Virus record (IMG/VR): IMGVR_UViG_3300030450_000230
Span: 1 to 30,450 of that record
Origin: a virus
DNA length: 30,450 bases
Direction: 5' to 3' (one strand)
Below, piece by piece: positions 1 through 7,908 of the stretch. Position numbers and translations under genes: made by a program. The notes beneath the pieces are model-generated. The model saw only the letters and a program-made list of their open reading frames with translations, was not told where the DNA came from and ran no database searches. How positions within the stretch are numbered: position 1 is the stretch's first letter; the number at the start of each line of letters is the position of its first letter.

Positions 1-99
1 ATCAGTTCCCTGTATAAATAAATCTTGGTCTGATTCACTTGCTCTGATAATCAAACCTGCACTATGATGTATAAATCTTCCAAACTCAGTTCCACCATC
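1..99. repeat. 99-bp terminal direct repeat, left copy
   Basis: These 99 bases are identical to 30352-30450. The reading frame of the long fibre gene runs without a break from position 1 into 30351, so the two ends are the same place on a circular map. An exact overlap of 99 bases is typical of a de Bruijn graph assembly of a circular or circularly permuted molecule. A real packaged terminal repeat of this length inside a fibre gene would be unusual. Confidence 0.95.
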
Positions 100-525
100 T
101 TTTAATGTAATATCTCCACCATCAGCATCAAGAACGATGTCACCTGATGCGTCTAACGTAATATCTCCTGATGCGTTTGTTACATTAGATGATGATAAAG
201 TACCGCTAACACTTGCATTTACAAAATTACCATCTGCTCCACCTTCTATTCTCTGCCATGCTGTGCCATTGAAGAAACAGTAATCACCTACACCCCAGTT
301 TGTAACACCATCCAGGTTAGTTGTACCTGCTACGCTAACAATATAAAACTCGCCTTGCGTACCAGTTCCTGATGATAATGTTGGGCTGTTTGTACTTGCG
401 TTCCAGCTACCGTTGAAGTCTAAACCTGTAAATGTCTCACCATTTAAGATCAAATCACCTTCAATCGTTACATCATTGAATGTGGGATTTCTTCCAAAAA
501 CACCGCCATTTTGTTTAATAGTCAT
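1..525 (-). CDS. Long repeat tail fibre, N-terminal part (continues at 30351)
   Basis: This is the first 175 codons of a 1256-residue fibre; the rest lies at 30351-27106 once the circle is closed. The start ATG at 525-523 follows an AGG element about 8 nt upstream and lies 18 nt after the stop of the preceding fibre-base gene. The N-terminal piece begins MTIKQNGGVFGRNPTFNDV and contains Gly/Thr/Ser-rich beta segments, including a stretch of the type GDITLDASGDIVLDA that is common in phage fibres near the repeat region. It has no catalytic motif. It probably anchors the fibre trimer to the virion through the preceding gp17-like protein. The broken appearance is only an effect of where the map was opened. 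Confidence 0.85.
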   Translation of the reverse strand, partial: MTIKQNGGVFGRNPTFNDVTIEGDLILNGETFTGLDFNGSWNASTNSPTLSSGTGTQGEFYIVSVAGTTNLDGVTNWGVGDYCFFNGTAWQRIEGGADGNFVNASVSGTLSSSNVTNASGDITLDASGDIVLDADGGDITLKDGGTEFGRFIHHSAGLIIRASESDQDLFIQGTD

Positions 526-542
526 AGCATCAACCTACTTTG

Positions 543-1187
543 TTATTTAGCAACCCAACCAGTATTACCTGATCCAGATTCTTTTACGTAAAAACTTGTG
601 TTTGAACCACCGTCTGTTCTTAAAAATATAGAACCTACCGATGCTGTTACTGATCCCTCTGGTGTGCCTGTACCGCTTGATATAAGCGATAATGCAGTAG
701 AACTCACCGTTGCTGCTGGCAAACCATCTGAATCAAATGATAATAATTTGTTAACTCTATCTGCCTTTAGGGGCAGTTCCATATCTTTTGCTACACCACC
801 TACTACTGGTGTGGGGTCTACATTTTGCAAATGAATACTTCTCTCAATAGTATTCTCATTCTGAATAGCACCTATATACATTTTATCAAAGTCACCATTT
901 ACATCTGATGCTAAGAAATCACCGCTATTCTGAAAATCTGTTGTTCTAGTAAGCGGCATAGCTAATACAAGACTTACTACGTGCCCGTTAGTTTGACCAC
1001 TACTAAATACTACTGTGCCACCTGTAACAGTACCTACATTGTTTACAGTAAAACCAGACGTTTGTTTTACTCCATTGACATAAACTTCCATATCAGATGC
1101 AGCTAATACACGAAAAGTATACGTAAAACTTGTCTGACCACTTGTTGAAGTAATGTCATTTCTTGTAACTAATTGTGATACTGTCAT
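543..1187 (-). CDS. T7 gp17-like tail fibre N-terminal (fibre-base) protein
   Basis: This 214-aa protein resembles the tail-attachment domain of T7-type fibres. Near its start it has a segment with the pattern SFTYTFRVLAASDMEVYVNG, matching the family's YxFxfxxxxDxxVYVNG, and then a run ending in the typical TRTTDFQNSGDF segment near residues 80-90. In T7 this domain binds the tail tube (gp11/gp12) and trimerises. Here the domain is almost the whole protein, so the receptor-binding part must be supplied by a separate gene, most likely the repeat fibre that starts 18 nt downstream. The C-terminal region (from about residue 170) is Gly/Ser/Thr-rich. The start ATG has AGGG about 7 nt upstream. 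The role is inferred from the family and from position after the ejection proteins. Confidence 0.75.
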   Translation of the reverse strand: MTVSQLVTRNDITSTSGQTSFTYTFRVLAASDMEVYVNGVKQTSGFTVNNVGTVTGGTVVFSSGQTNGHVVSLVLAMPLTRTTDFQNSGDFLASDVNGDFDKMYIGAIQNENTIERSIHLQNVDPTPVVGGVAKDMELPLKADRVNKLLSFDSDGLPAATVSSTALSLISSGTGTPEGSVTASVGSIFLRTDGGSNTSFYVKESGSGNTGWVAK

Positions 1188-1217
1188 TGTAAAACCCTAT
1201 ATATTTTGCCGATTATA

Positions 1218-4200
1218 CTATTTATCTCTTTCTATTTCATTAATACGTTTAGAAAACTTAGTTACTGTAGATTCTGCTATATTAAACAATTTTTTATCAA
1301 ATGCTTCTTGTCTTTTTGTTTTTTCTTCACCTGATAAAACTGTGCTTTCTAACATTTCATTTTTTTGCTTTGTAATTTTTCTATAATTTCTAAGTGATCT
1401 TGATATTGTATTTTCAAATTGAAACAATATTTGATTATCTTTTTTGTATTGACGTAATTTATCACCTTTATATTTTTTTGCAGAATTTACTTTCATTTGC
1501 ACTTGATCAGCAATATCAAACATATTTTGCACATATTGAGAGTTTGGGCTTCTAGGTGGTGAAACTAAAAAACTCCTTATGATAGGATTATTCATTCCGC
1601 TTTTTGCTTTTTCAGATACTTCAACATTATTAAATTCTTTTATCTCATTTATAATTTTATCTGCTGCTGCTGTGACATATCGTTCCGTATTAGGAATAGT
1701 AGATTGCAATACTTTATCTATCATTACAGGCGATATATTGAATGCCTTGCCAGCTTCTTTAGAAAGCTCAGATGTATATCTTGTTGCTCTAAGTTCAGGC
1801 TCTAATTTATCTAAATATTCTGGATAAATATCTCTTCCTGTAAAAAAATCATAATTAGCAGCTATTTCAACACCTAATTTTGGTAAAGGCCCAAGTAAAA
1901 CTGTAGGATCAACTACTGGACTTAATGAAGATAACATCCCTTTACCAATGTCAGTATAAAAATTCTGGCCTTGTGGTTTGTTGCCTTCATACATCCATAC
2001 CATAAATTTTTCAGGTATTGATCCAAAAATATATCCTGGCGCAAAAGGTTTTGGTATTCGCTTCCAACCATCTTTTGTTTTGTAAACCCAATGCGTATCT
2101 TTTAGCCATTGTGGTATGTTTAAATATTCTTCTCTCTCATCATCATCTGCTTCATACAAATAATATCCTGTAATTAATATACTAGGTAATGTTATAGTGG
2201 ATAAAGCGATAGCCGTTGCAGTCTTAGGATTATCAAGAAACCTTCTTACAAGTTTATCTGTGCCTTGTATGCCAGCATTTAAAAACGGTATGTATCTATT
2301 TAATCTTTGTCCTATAACACCAGACCTACCAAAATCCACAGTAGCTTGCCTTGATTCAAGTGCAGCCGCTAAATCAGATAACCCATTTTTTTTATTCGCT
2401 AAATAAACTCCAACTCTGACTGATTCTTCTGCTTTTTGTGATATATCAAAAAATGGTTTTAGAGGATTTTTAAGTGTTTTTATAAAATATCCTTCATTTT
2501 TATAAAGCTCTTTGTTTGCATCATACAATCCAGAATCACTTAAATCCATGTACGTTCCATAAGAAGCCCCTGATGCCCTCCAATCTTGATACAACTGAGT
2601 ATCGCCCATAATAGCTGTCAAACCTCTTACTGTATCTATTGGTGTAGAAATGTTTTTAGATTGCAAAGACGAAGTGAAGCTATCTCTAATTAAATTTCTT
2701 ACAACAAAATCTATTGTGGTTGTTGCTGCTCGTCTAAAAATAAAAGATGGCACTATAAAAAACTTTTGTAAAAATCCTATTTGTTCTGCTCGCAAACCTT
2801 TCATAGCTTGCAACAATGGTTTTGAAACTTTAAAAAATTTCTTTTTTCCGTCTTGATATACTGCAATCGTGCCTTTTGGCTCTAATGGAGATGGCCTAAA
2901 AACTTCTTTACCGTCAACCATAAATTTTTGCATTAAAGGTTTTACAGGTTGTATATATTCAGGCAACACATCTTTTAATGCTACCACTGAGTTTGCAACA
3001 CGATTTCTATAAGAGATATCCATAATCTTTACTGTGTTTGCAATAATAGAATTTATAGGGTCTTTTATTTCTTTTTCTGATCCAACGAGTTTTTTTATTA
3101 TTGATTTTGCAGATTTATTTGAAAATAAAGCACCGCCTACATTGCCACTAAGCTGTTCTGCATTTTCATCTAATATTCTTTGAAATGGTATGTAATTTGG
3201 GTTTGCTTTAATAATATCTTCAAACTGTTTGCCTGTTAAATTACCAGATTGAACAAATAAATTTAATATTCGTTTTTGAAATTCATAAATTTCTTTTGCT
3301 GTAGAATCAAAAAATTCAATAGCATCGCCATATTTTGCAGTAATGTTTGCCATATCACTCAAAGATTTTTCAACTTGAGCGTCAGTTACTTTTTTATCTT
3401 CTTGCAAATCATTAAGACTTCTTCTAGCAATTAAATAATCAATTAAATCTTGTCTGCGTACATTTTGATCTTTTTCATATGGAATAATAGTAGCGTCAAA
3501 ATCATCAAGAATAGGTTTTAGACCATTTCCTGTATCAATTTTGTTCCCTCTTTCATCAATATAAAATGTTTTATTTTCTAAAACATATTTACTCATTCCT
3601 GTAATTCCAGAAAATGAACTAATTAAAAGAGTTGGATTTAATCCTTCTTTTATAGAAGCTCCACGCTCTAAAGCTTTTTTTACTAATCTGTTTACTCCGT
3701 CAAACTTGTCAACAAACAGACGATAAAAAGACGCAAATGTATTTTGTGTATTATCAATTTGTGCGGTAGGAACTTCATTTTGTTTTGTTTTAGGAATATC
3801 TACAAAATTACTAAACAAAGGTCTTATATATTCAGATGACTTTACTAAACCATCTGTTTCATTTACATATTCGTTAAATTCATCAAGATAAATATTGTAT
3901 GCAGCTTCATCTAAATTATCTGCAAAAACAATTTCATTTGCTTCATTAAATACTGGCACTAAATTATCATTTGTTTCAGCTACATCTTTGTAAGTGTCAA
4001 AAAAATAATTTTCTAAATTAGTTGCATCCATTTGTGCAAGGTCTGCAACTTCTGCATTTATTTCATTAATTTGACCATTTAAATCTGCTTCTAAAATAAA
4101 ATTGTCGTTTCCATTAAATAATACTCCTAATAAATCTAACATATCATTATCATCTAATGCGCGATCTTGTGATGATCCTGTTCTTGCATTTGGATCAAAA

Positions 4201-5777
4201 AGATTCATGCGTTCATTGTATCTTTCTGTAAGATCAGATAATGTTTGTTGACCGTTTTTTGCAAAAACTCTTTTAAAATCTTTTGCTGTAGCTAAACTTC
4301 TGCTTTTAAAAATTTCTGGATCAAATCCTTGCCTAACAAGTTCTTCTGTATTTAAAGCTCCTCCACTTGCTATAAAATCTTTAAATGTTGTTGCCTGTTT
4401 TCTTATAAGTTCTACATCTTTTTCAAGAGACCTAATTACTTTATCTCTTTTCTTTTCAATAGGATCATTAGCTGTTTCTTCATATTGATTTAAAAGTTTA
4501 TTGTTAATATCACTTACAATTTCAACATTAGGTTCTATAGTTAAATTATCTTCTAATACCGCTTCTCGTTCTTCATTTGTAAGCAAATCATCTGCATCTT
4601 GTGTGTTTTCTGGCGTTTTGTTGTCTTGATTTATAAATTTATCTATCGCAACAACAGTTGTTTTGACACCACCTAATGTTCCTATCAAACCAGCTTCAAT
4701 TAAAAATTGATCTTTTGACGGAACTAAAGTATCCCATACTTGATCTACAGTTAATGTTTCTCCAAAACCTGCATCAACATATAATCTTAAAGCATCAGCA
4801 ACACGCTCTTCACCAAGTTCATTCAACATGCCATGCCATCCAGCTCTTGTAATAATTTCTTGCATTGTTGCGTTAGGCTTAACAAATTCTCTAAATGTAT
4901 TTAATAAACCAGTAAGCAATCTTGGCGACAAAGTGTTAATAGCAGTATATGCAGAAGTGGAAATTTTATTTGTTACAGGGTCAATTATATATTTACCAAG
5001 TCTTGCACCTGATATTTCACTTGCTAATTCTGCATTTGTATATGCAAAAGCCTTTAAAGCAGTAGTTGCTGGTTTTAATTCTGCGTCTTTTAAAATAGCT
5101 ACGCCATCTTGCGTTAAACCAACTTGCTGAGTTAAAGTCGTTTCCCCAGCATTTCTAACATTCATAGGAATCATAGCTGCACTTCTTGCTGCTACATTGG
5201 CGGCTGCCCCAGCTACTTCTGTTGTTGCTGACTTTACTGCTGCGAATTCAGCTGTTTTTTCTAAACTTTTAACTGCTGCTGTTTGTGCGGTTTTACCTAT
5301 ACCGCCTGTCAAAAAAAATTCTGTAATAAATGCTGGTAATGGTGCGCCATAATATTTCATGCCACCACCCCAACTAAACCCTCTTATATTTTTTTCTATA
5401 TATTTATCTAAAAATTGATTAAATTGTTCATTTTCTGATTCACTTAACTCTTCATTATTAGCTCTTTTTTTTGCAAGTGCAGAAAGCTCTAATGCTTCAT
5501 AACCTTTTATTAATCCACCGCCTGGAACGATATCTGCCGCTTCAATAAATTTATTAGCTTCACTCCAACCAATAGGATTATTTTGCCATTCTTTGATTTG
5601 TTCTGGCGAAAATCTTTGAATAGCAATATTAAGTAACTGTTGCTCTTGCTCTTCTACTACATCATCAACAATTTTCTTTTCATCTACAGTAAAATTAGGC
5701 ACTAAACTCATGCTCAAACGCTGTCCATTAATTTTACTAAAATCAGATGCTTCGTTAATTTGTGGAGGAAAAGACAT
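1218..5777 (-). CDS. Giant internal virion (ejection) protein with LPD38-like domain
   Basis: At 1519 aa this is the largest gene and sits where T7 has gp16, after gp14- and gp15-like genes and before the fibre-base gene. Residues about 140-205 are an Ala/Gly-rich, membrane-prone stretch that includes LPAFITEFFLTGGIGK. Residues about 1000-1270 resemble the large polyvalent protein-associated domain LPD38, with a FIFRRAATTTIDFVVRNLIRD segment split over the domain core and later RYIPFLNAGIQGTDK. They are followed by a hydrophobic segment near 1190-1212 (ALSTITLPSILITGYYLYEA). The C-terminus is Lys/Glu-rich helix. I see no lysozyme or transglycosylase motif like that at the N-terminus of T7 gp16. 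The likely role is to leave the capsid at infection and form part of the DNA channel across the envelope. The LPD38 assignment is from memory of the family. Confidence 0.75.
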   Translation of the reverse strand: MSFPPQINEASDFSKINGQRLSMSLVPNFTVDEKKIVDDVVEEQEQQLLNIAIQRFSPEQIKEWQNNPIGWSEANKFIEAADIVPGGGLIKGYEALELSALAKKRANNEELSESENEQFNQFLDKYIEKNIRGFSWGGGMKYYGAPLPAFITEFFLTGGIGKTAQTAAVKSLEKTAEFAAVKSATTEVAGAAANVAARSAAMIPMNVRNAGETTLTQQVGLTQDGVAILKDAELKPATTALKAFAYTNAELASEISGARLGKYIIDPVTNKISTSAYTAINTLSPRLLTGLLNTFREFVKPNATMQEIITRAGWHGMLNELGEERVADALRLYVDAGFGETLTVDQVWDTLVPSKDQFLIEAGLIGTLGGVKTTVVAIDKFINQDNKTPENTQDADDLLTNEEREAVLEDNLTIEPNVEIVSDINNKLLNQYEETANDPIEKKRDKVIRSLEKDVELIRKQATTFKDFIASGGALNTEELVRQGFDPEIFKSRSLATAKDFKRVFAKNGQQTLSDLTERYNERMNLFDPNARTGSSQDRALDDNDMLDLLGVLFNGNDNFILEADLNGQINEINAEVADLAQMDATNLENYFFDTYKDVAETNDNLVPVFNEANEIVFADNLDEAAYNIYLDEFNEYVNETDGLVKSSEYIRPLFSNFVDIPKTKQNEVPTAQIDNTQNTFASFYRLFVDKFDGVNRLVKKALERGASIKEGLNPTLLISSFSGITGMSKYVLENKTFYIDERGNKIDTGNGLKPILDDFDATIIPYEKDQNVRRQDLIDYLIARRSLNDLQEDKKVTDAQVEKSLSDMANITAKYGDAIEFFDSTAKEIYEFQKRILNLFVQSGNLTGKQFEDIIKANPNYIPFQRILDENAEQLSGNVGGALFSNKSAKSIIKKLVGSEKEIKDPINSIIANTVKIMDISYRNRVANSVVALKDVLPEYIQPVKPLMQKFMVDGKEVFRPSPLEPKGTIAVYQDGKKKFFKVSKPLLQAMKGLRAEQIGFLQKFFIVPSFIFRRAATTTIDFVVRNLIRDSFTSSLQSKNISTPIDTVRGLTAIMGDTQLYQDWRASGASYGTYMDLSDSGLYDANKELYKNEGYFIKTLKNPLKPFFDISQKAEESVRVGVYLANKKNGLSDLAAALESRQATVDFGRSGVIGQRLNRYIPFLNAGIQGTDKLVRRFLDNPKTATAIALSTITLPSILITGYYLYEADDDEREEYLNIPQWLKDTHWVYKTKDGWKRIPKPFAPGYIFGSIPEKFMVWMYEGNKPQGQNFYTDIGKGMLSSLSPVVDPTVLLGPLPKLGVEIAANYDFFTGRDIYPEYLDKLEPELRATRYTSELSKEAGKAFNISPVMIDKVLQSTIPNTERYVTAAADKIINEIKEFNNVEVSEKAKSGMNNPIIRSFLVSPPRSPNSQYVQNMFDIADQVQMKVNSAKKYKGDKLRQYKKDNQILFQFENTISRSLRNYRKITKQKNEMLESTVLSGEEKTKRQEAFDKKLFNIAESTVTKFSKRINEIERDK

Positions 5778-5779
5778 AA

Positions 5780-7441
5780 TTATTGATTTTGCTCAGATTT
5801 TACAGTAATTATTTCTAACAATTTTTGCCTACGATCATTATTTATTGATGTAATAGCTTGAGCTATATATTGATTATAAATGTTTGTTTTTTCTTCTTCA
5901 GTCAAATTCACTCTATTTTGTTCTCTTTCACTTAGAGGTGGCAAGCCGCGCTCTTTTCTATCTTTATTTTGTTCATCTATTTTTTTTAACCTTAATCTTT
6001 CTACTTCGGGCTCTGCTTCTAAAAACAAACCTCTCATTAATGTTCCTGCTAATTCAGGCCGATTTGGTAATGCTATTTTGACCGCATTGCTTGCAAGTTC
6101 ATAACCTAAAGAAAGATCGGAACCTGCTTGAGCATTGCGTTTATTAGTTAAATTTTGTATTTGATTCGTTACTTTTTCATATTCTTCTGGCAATATTTTC
6201 CCGCTAGCCCTCATTAGAAGTAAGTCATTTTGAATATTTTGTATACCTTTTAAATAAATTTCATCTTCAGGTATTTCTAAAACGTCATATACTTGCACTA
6301 TTGTTCTATCAATCAAACCATCATCATTTATTGCATTGAGCGCTTTATCAGAATTTATATAATTAATTAATGCAGATTCTTGTGCATCATTTATTTGATT
6401 TGTAAGTCTTGCAAATCTAACATTGTTTTCTTTTTGAGCAAAATTACCTAAATTGTCTTCTGATACAAGTTGATCACGCAAGTTATTAAAGTTATCAATT
6501 TGTTCTTTAAATGTTGCTACTTGAGCATTTTGTAATCTTCTTTTATCTCTGCTAAACGCATTTGTCCTTGAGGTTTTGACATAATTTCGTGCAGCTTGCT
6601 GATCTTCAGGCGAAAAATCTTTAATAAGGTCTGTTAATTGATCTTCAACTTTATCAAATTCTTTAGCTCTTTGATCAATATCTAATTCTTCATTATCAAC
6701 AATATTATTTATTTTTGCTTTAAATGTAGTAATATTTTTTTTGTTTTCTAAATCAAGCGTATCTTGTATCACTTTGTCTTCTGTAATAATGTCATTTTCT
6801 ATAAATGGTTTCATTGTTAATGCAAAATTTTCTTTAAGTATTTGCTGTAATTCTGCATCATCATCTTGATATGCTTTATTTAATTCTTTTGTAAATTGAT
6901 CTTTTATGCGAACATAAGATGCTTTTCCTGCTTGCTTAACTTCATCATCAATGGTTTTTTGTATATTTTTTGATGATGTTTTAAATTTCGCAGAATATTC
7001 TTTTAGTAATTTAGTTCGTGTTTCAAGCGATGAATTTGCTGTTATTTCTTGCAATAAGGCCTGTGATTTTTCTGTAAATTGCTGCAAATCATTTGGGTGT
7101 AATTGTTCATATTCGTCTAATTTTTCATCAAGATAAATTGACTTAGAACTATCATAAATAGACAAAGCAAGTTTATTTGTTGCACTTGCTCCATATCCTT
7201 TTGCTTCAGGTAGCTTTCCAAAAGTAACTTCACCTGTTTCTGGGTCTGTTTGTATAGCTTCTTCGACTGCTGCTTGTGCTTTTTCTGGTGCTTCTTCTGC
7301 TGCTCTAGCTTCACCAAATGCTCTAGCAGTTTGAGCAATACCACCTGCAATCCCTGCAAGTTGCTCCATCCTACGAACCCTGGACTCATCAATAGGTGAG
7401 GGCCGAAACTTGCCGTATCTTTCTATTCTTTGTATAGCCAT
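5780..7441 (-). CDS. Internal virion protein, T7 gp15-like
   Basis: This 553-aa, largely helical and highly charged protein has long stretches of Glu/Lys/Gln heptads and no membrane segment. It lies between a gp14-sized protein and the giant gp16-position protein, the standard order of the T7 ejectosome genes. The N-terminus (MAIQRIERYGKFRPSPIDES) followed by a short Ala/Gly-rich helix is typical of such internal proteins in marine podoviruses. The ATG at 7441 overlaps the stop of the upstream gene as TGATG, so translation is probably coupled. An in-frame TTG one codon upstream is less likely. It probably forms the periplasmic part of the DNA ejection tube. The assignment rests on order, size and composition rather than a motif. 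Confidence 0.7.
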   Translation of the reverse strand: MAIQRIERYGKFRPSPIDESRVRRMEQLAGIAGGIAQTARAFGEARAAEEAPEKAQAAVEEAIQTDPETGEVTFGKLPEAKGYGASATNKLALSIYDSSKSIYLDEKLDEYEQLHPNDLQQFTEKSQALLQEITANSSLETRTKLLKEYSAKFKTSSKNIQKTIDDEVKQAGKASYVRIKDQFTKELNKAYQDDDAELQQILKENFALTMKPFIENDIITEDKVIQDTLDLENKKNITTFKAKINNIVDNEELDIDQRAKEFDKVEDQLTDLIKDFSPEDQQAARNYVKTSRTNAFSRDKRRLQNAQVATFKEQIDNFNNLRDQLVSEDNLGNFAQKENNVRFARLTNQINDAQESALINYINSDKALNAINDDGLIDRTIVQVYDVLEIPEDEIYLKGIQNIQNDLLLMRASGKILPEEYEKVTNQIQNLTNKRNAQAGSDLSLGYELASNAVKIALPNRPELAGTLMRGLFLEAEPEVERLRLKKIDEQNKDRKERGLPPLSEREQNRVNLTEEEKTNIYNQYIAQAITSINNDRRQKLLEIITVKSEQNQ

Positions 7442-7881
7442 CAATCTGTTTCTTTTTCGCTAAATATTGTTTCAAAATCTGTTTTTAGGTCAGGTGCTGA
7501 CTGTAATAAAGTAGATACTGCTTGCAAATTTGCTGATCTTCTTGCATCTCTACCTGACTGAATTATATTTCTTTGTCGCAATCTGTCTGTCAAACCAATA
7601 AGTGCTTCACTTTCACCTATAGTTTTTGCTTGCTCTAATGCAATACTTGCTGGTGTTCCTTCTGCTGCTATACCAGATGTTGCTTGAGATAAAATATTAG
7701 ATGCTAGAACTCTGTTAAGTTCTTCTCTTCTTTTTAGTTCTTCTGCTTGTGCAGCGATTCTTTCTTCTTCTGCTCTACGCTCTGCGGCTTCTTCTGCTGC
7801 TTTACCAGCTTCAACAGTAGCAAACACTTGTCCTGCTGTACCTGCGATTCCCAAAGCTGCTGCAATTATTCCTAAACTCAT
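7441..7881 (-). CDS. Internal virion protein, T7 gp14-like
   Basis: This 146-aa protein opens with a hydrophobic Ala/Gly segment (MSLGIIAAALGIAGTAGQVF) followed by a long Ala/Glu/Arg coiled coil over residues 25-65. The central block ASNILSQATSGIAAEGTPAS is characteristic of podoviral gp14-type proteins. In T7 this protein sits in the capsid core and inserts into the outer membrane first during ejection. It starts with ATG after an AGAGG ribosome site about 7 nt upstream and lies directly after the tail tube gene. An extended -10 element just upstream (7900-7907) could give the ejection genes their own transcript. Confidence 0.75.
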   Translation of the reverse strand: MSLGIIAAALGIAGTAGQVFATVEAGKAAEEAAERRAEEERIAAQAEELKRREELNRVLASNILSQATSGIAAEGTPASIALEQAKTIGESEALIGLTDRLRQRNIIQSGRDARRSANLQAVSTLLQSAPDLKTDFETIFSEKETD

Positions 7882-7899
7882 TGTTAAACCTCTATCTCA

Positions 7900-7907
7900 A
7901 TTATATC
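7900..7907 (-). promoter_or_regulatory. Candidate extended -10 promoter before the ejection genes
   Basis: On the minus strand the sequence reads TGATATAAT, which fits the extended -10 consensus TGnTATAAT, in the 27-bp gap before the gp14-like gene. No good -35 hexamer is present upstream (ATGAAG at 17-bp spacing). The predicted start would leave a leader of only about 12 nt that still contains the AGAGG ribosome site. Confidence 0.35.
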
Positions 7908-7908
7908 A

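Noticed and set aside
1-99. Genuine packaged terminal repeat of a T7-like linear genome
   Set aside because: The repeat lies within the fibre gene and the frame is continuous over it. The length equals a common assembly k-mer. T7-type terminal repeats lie outside such genes.
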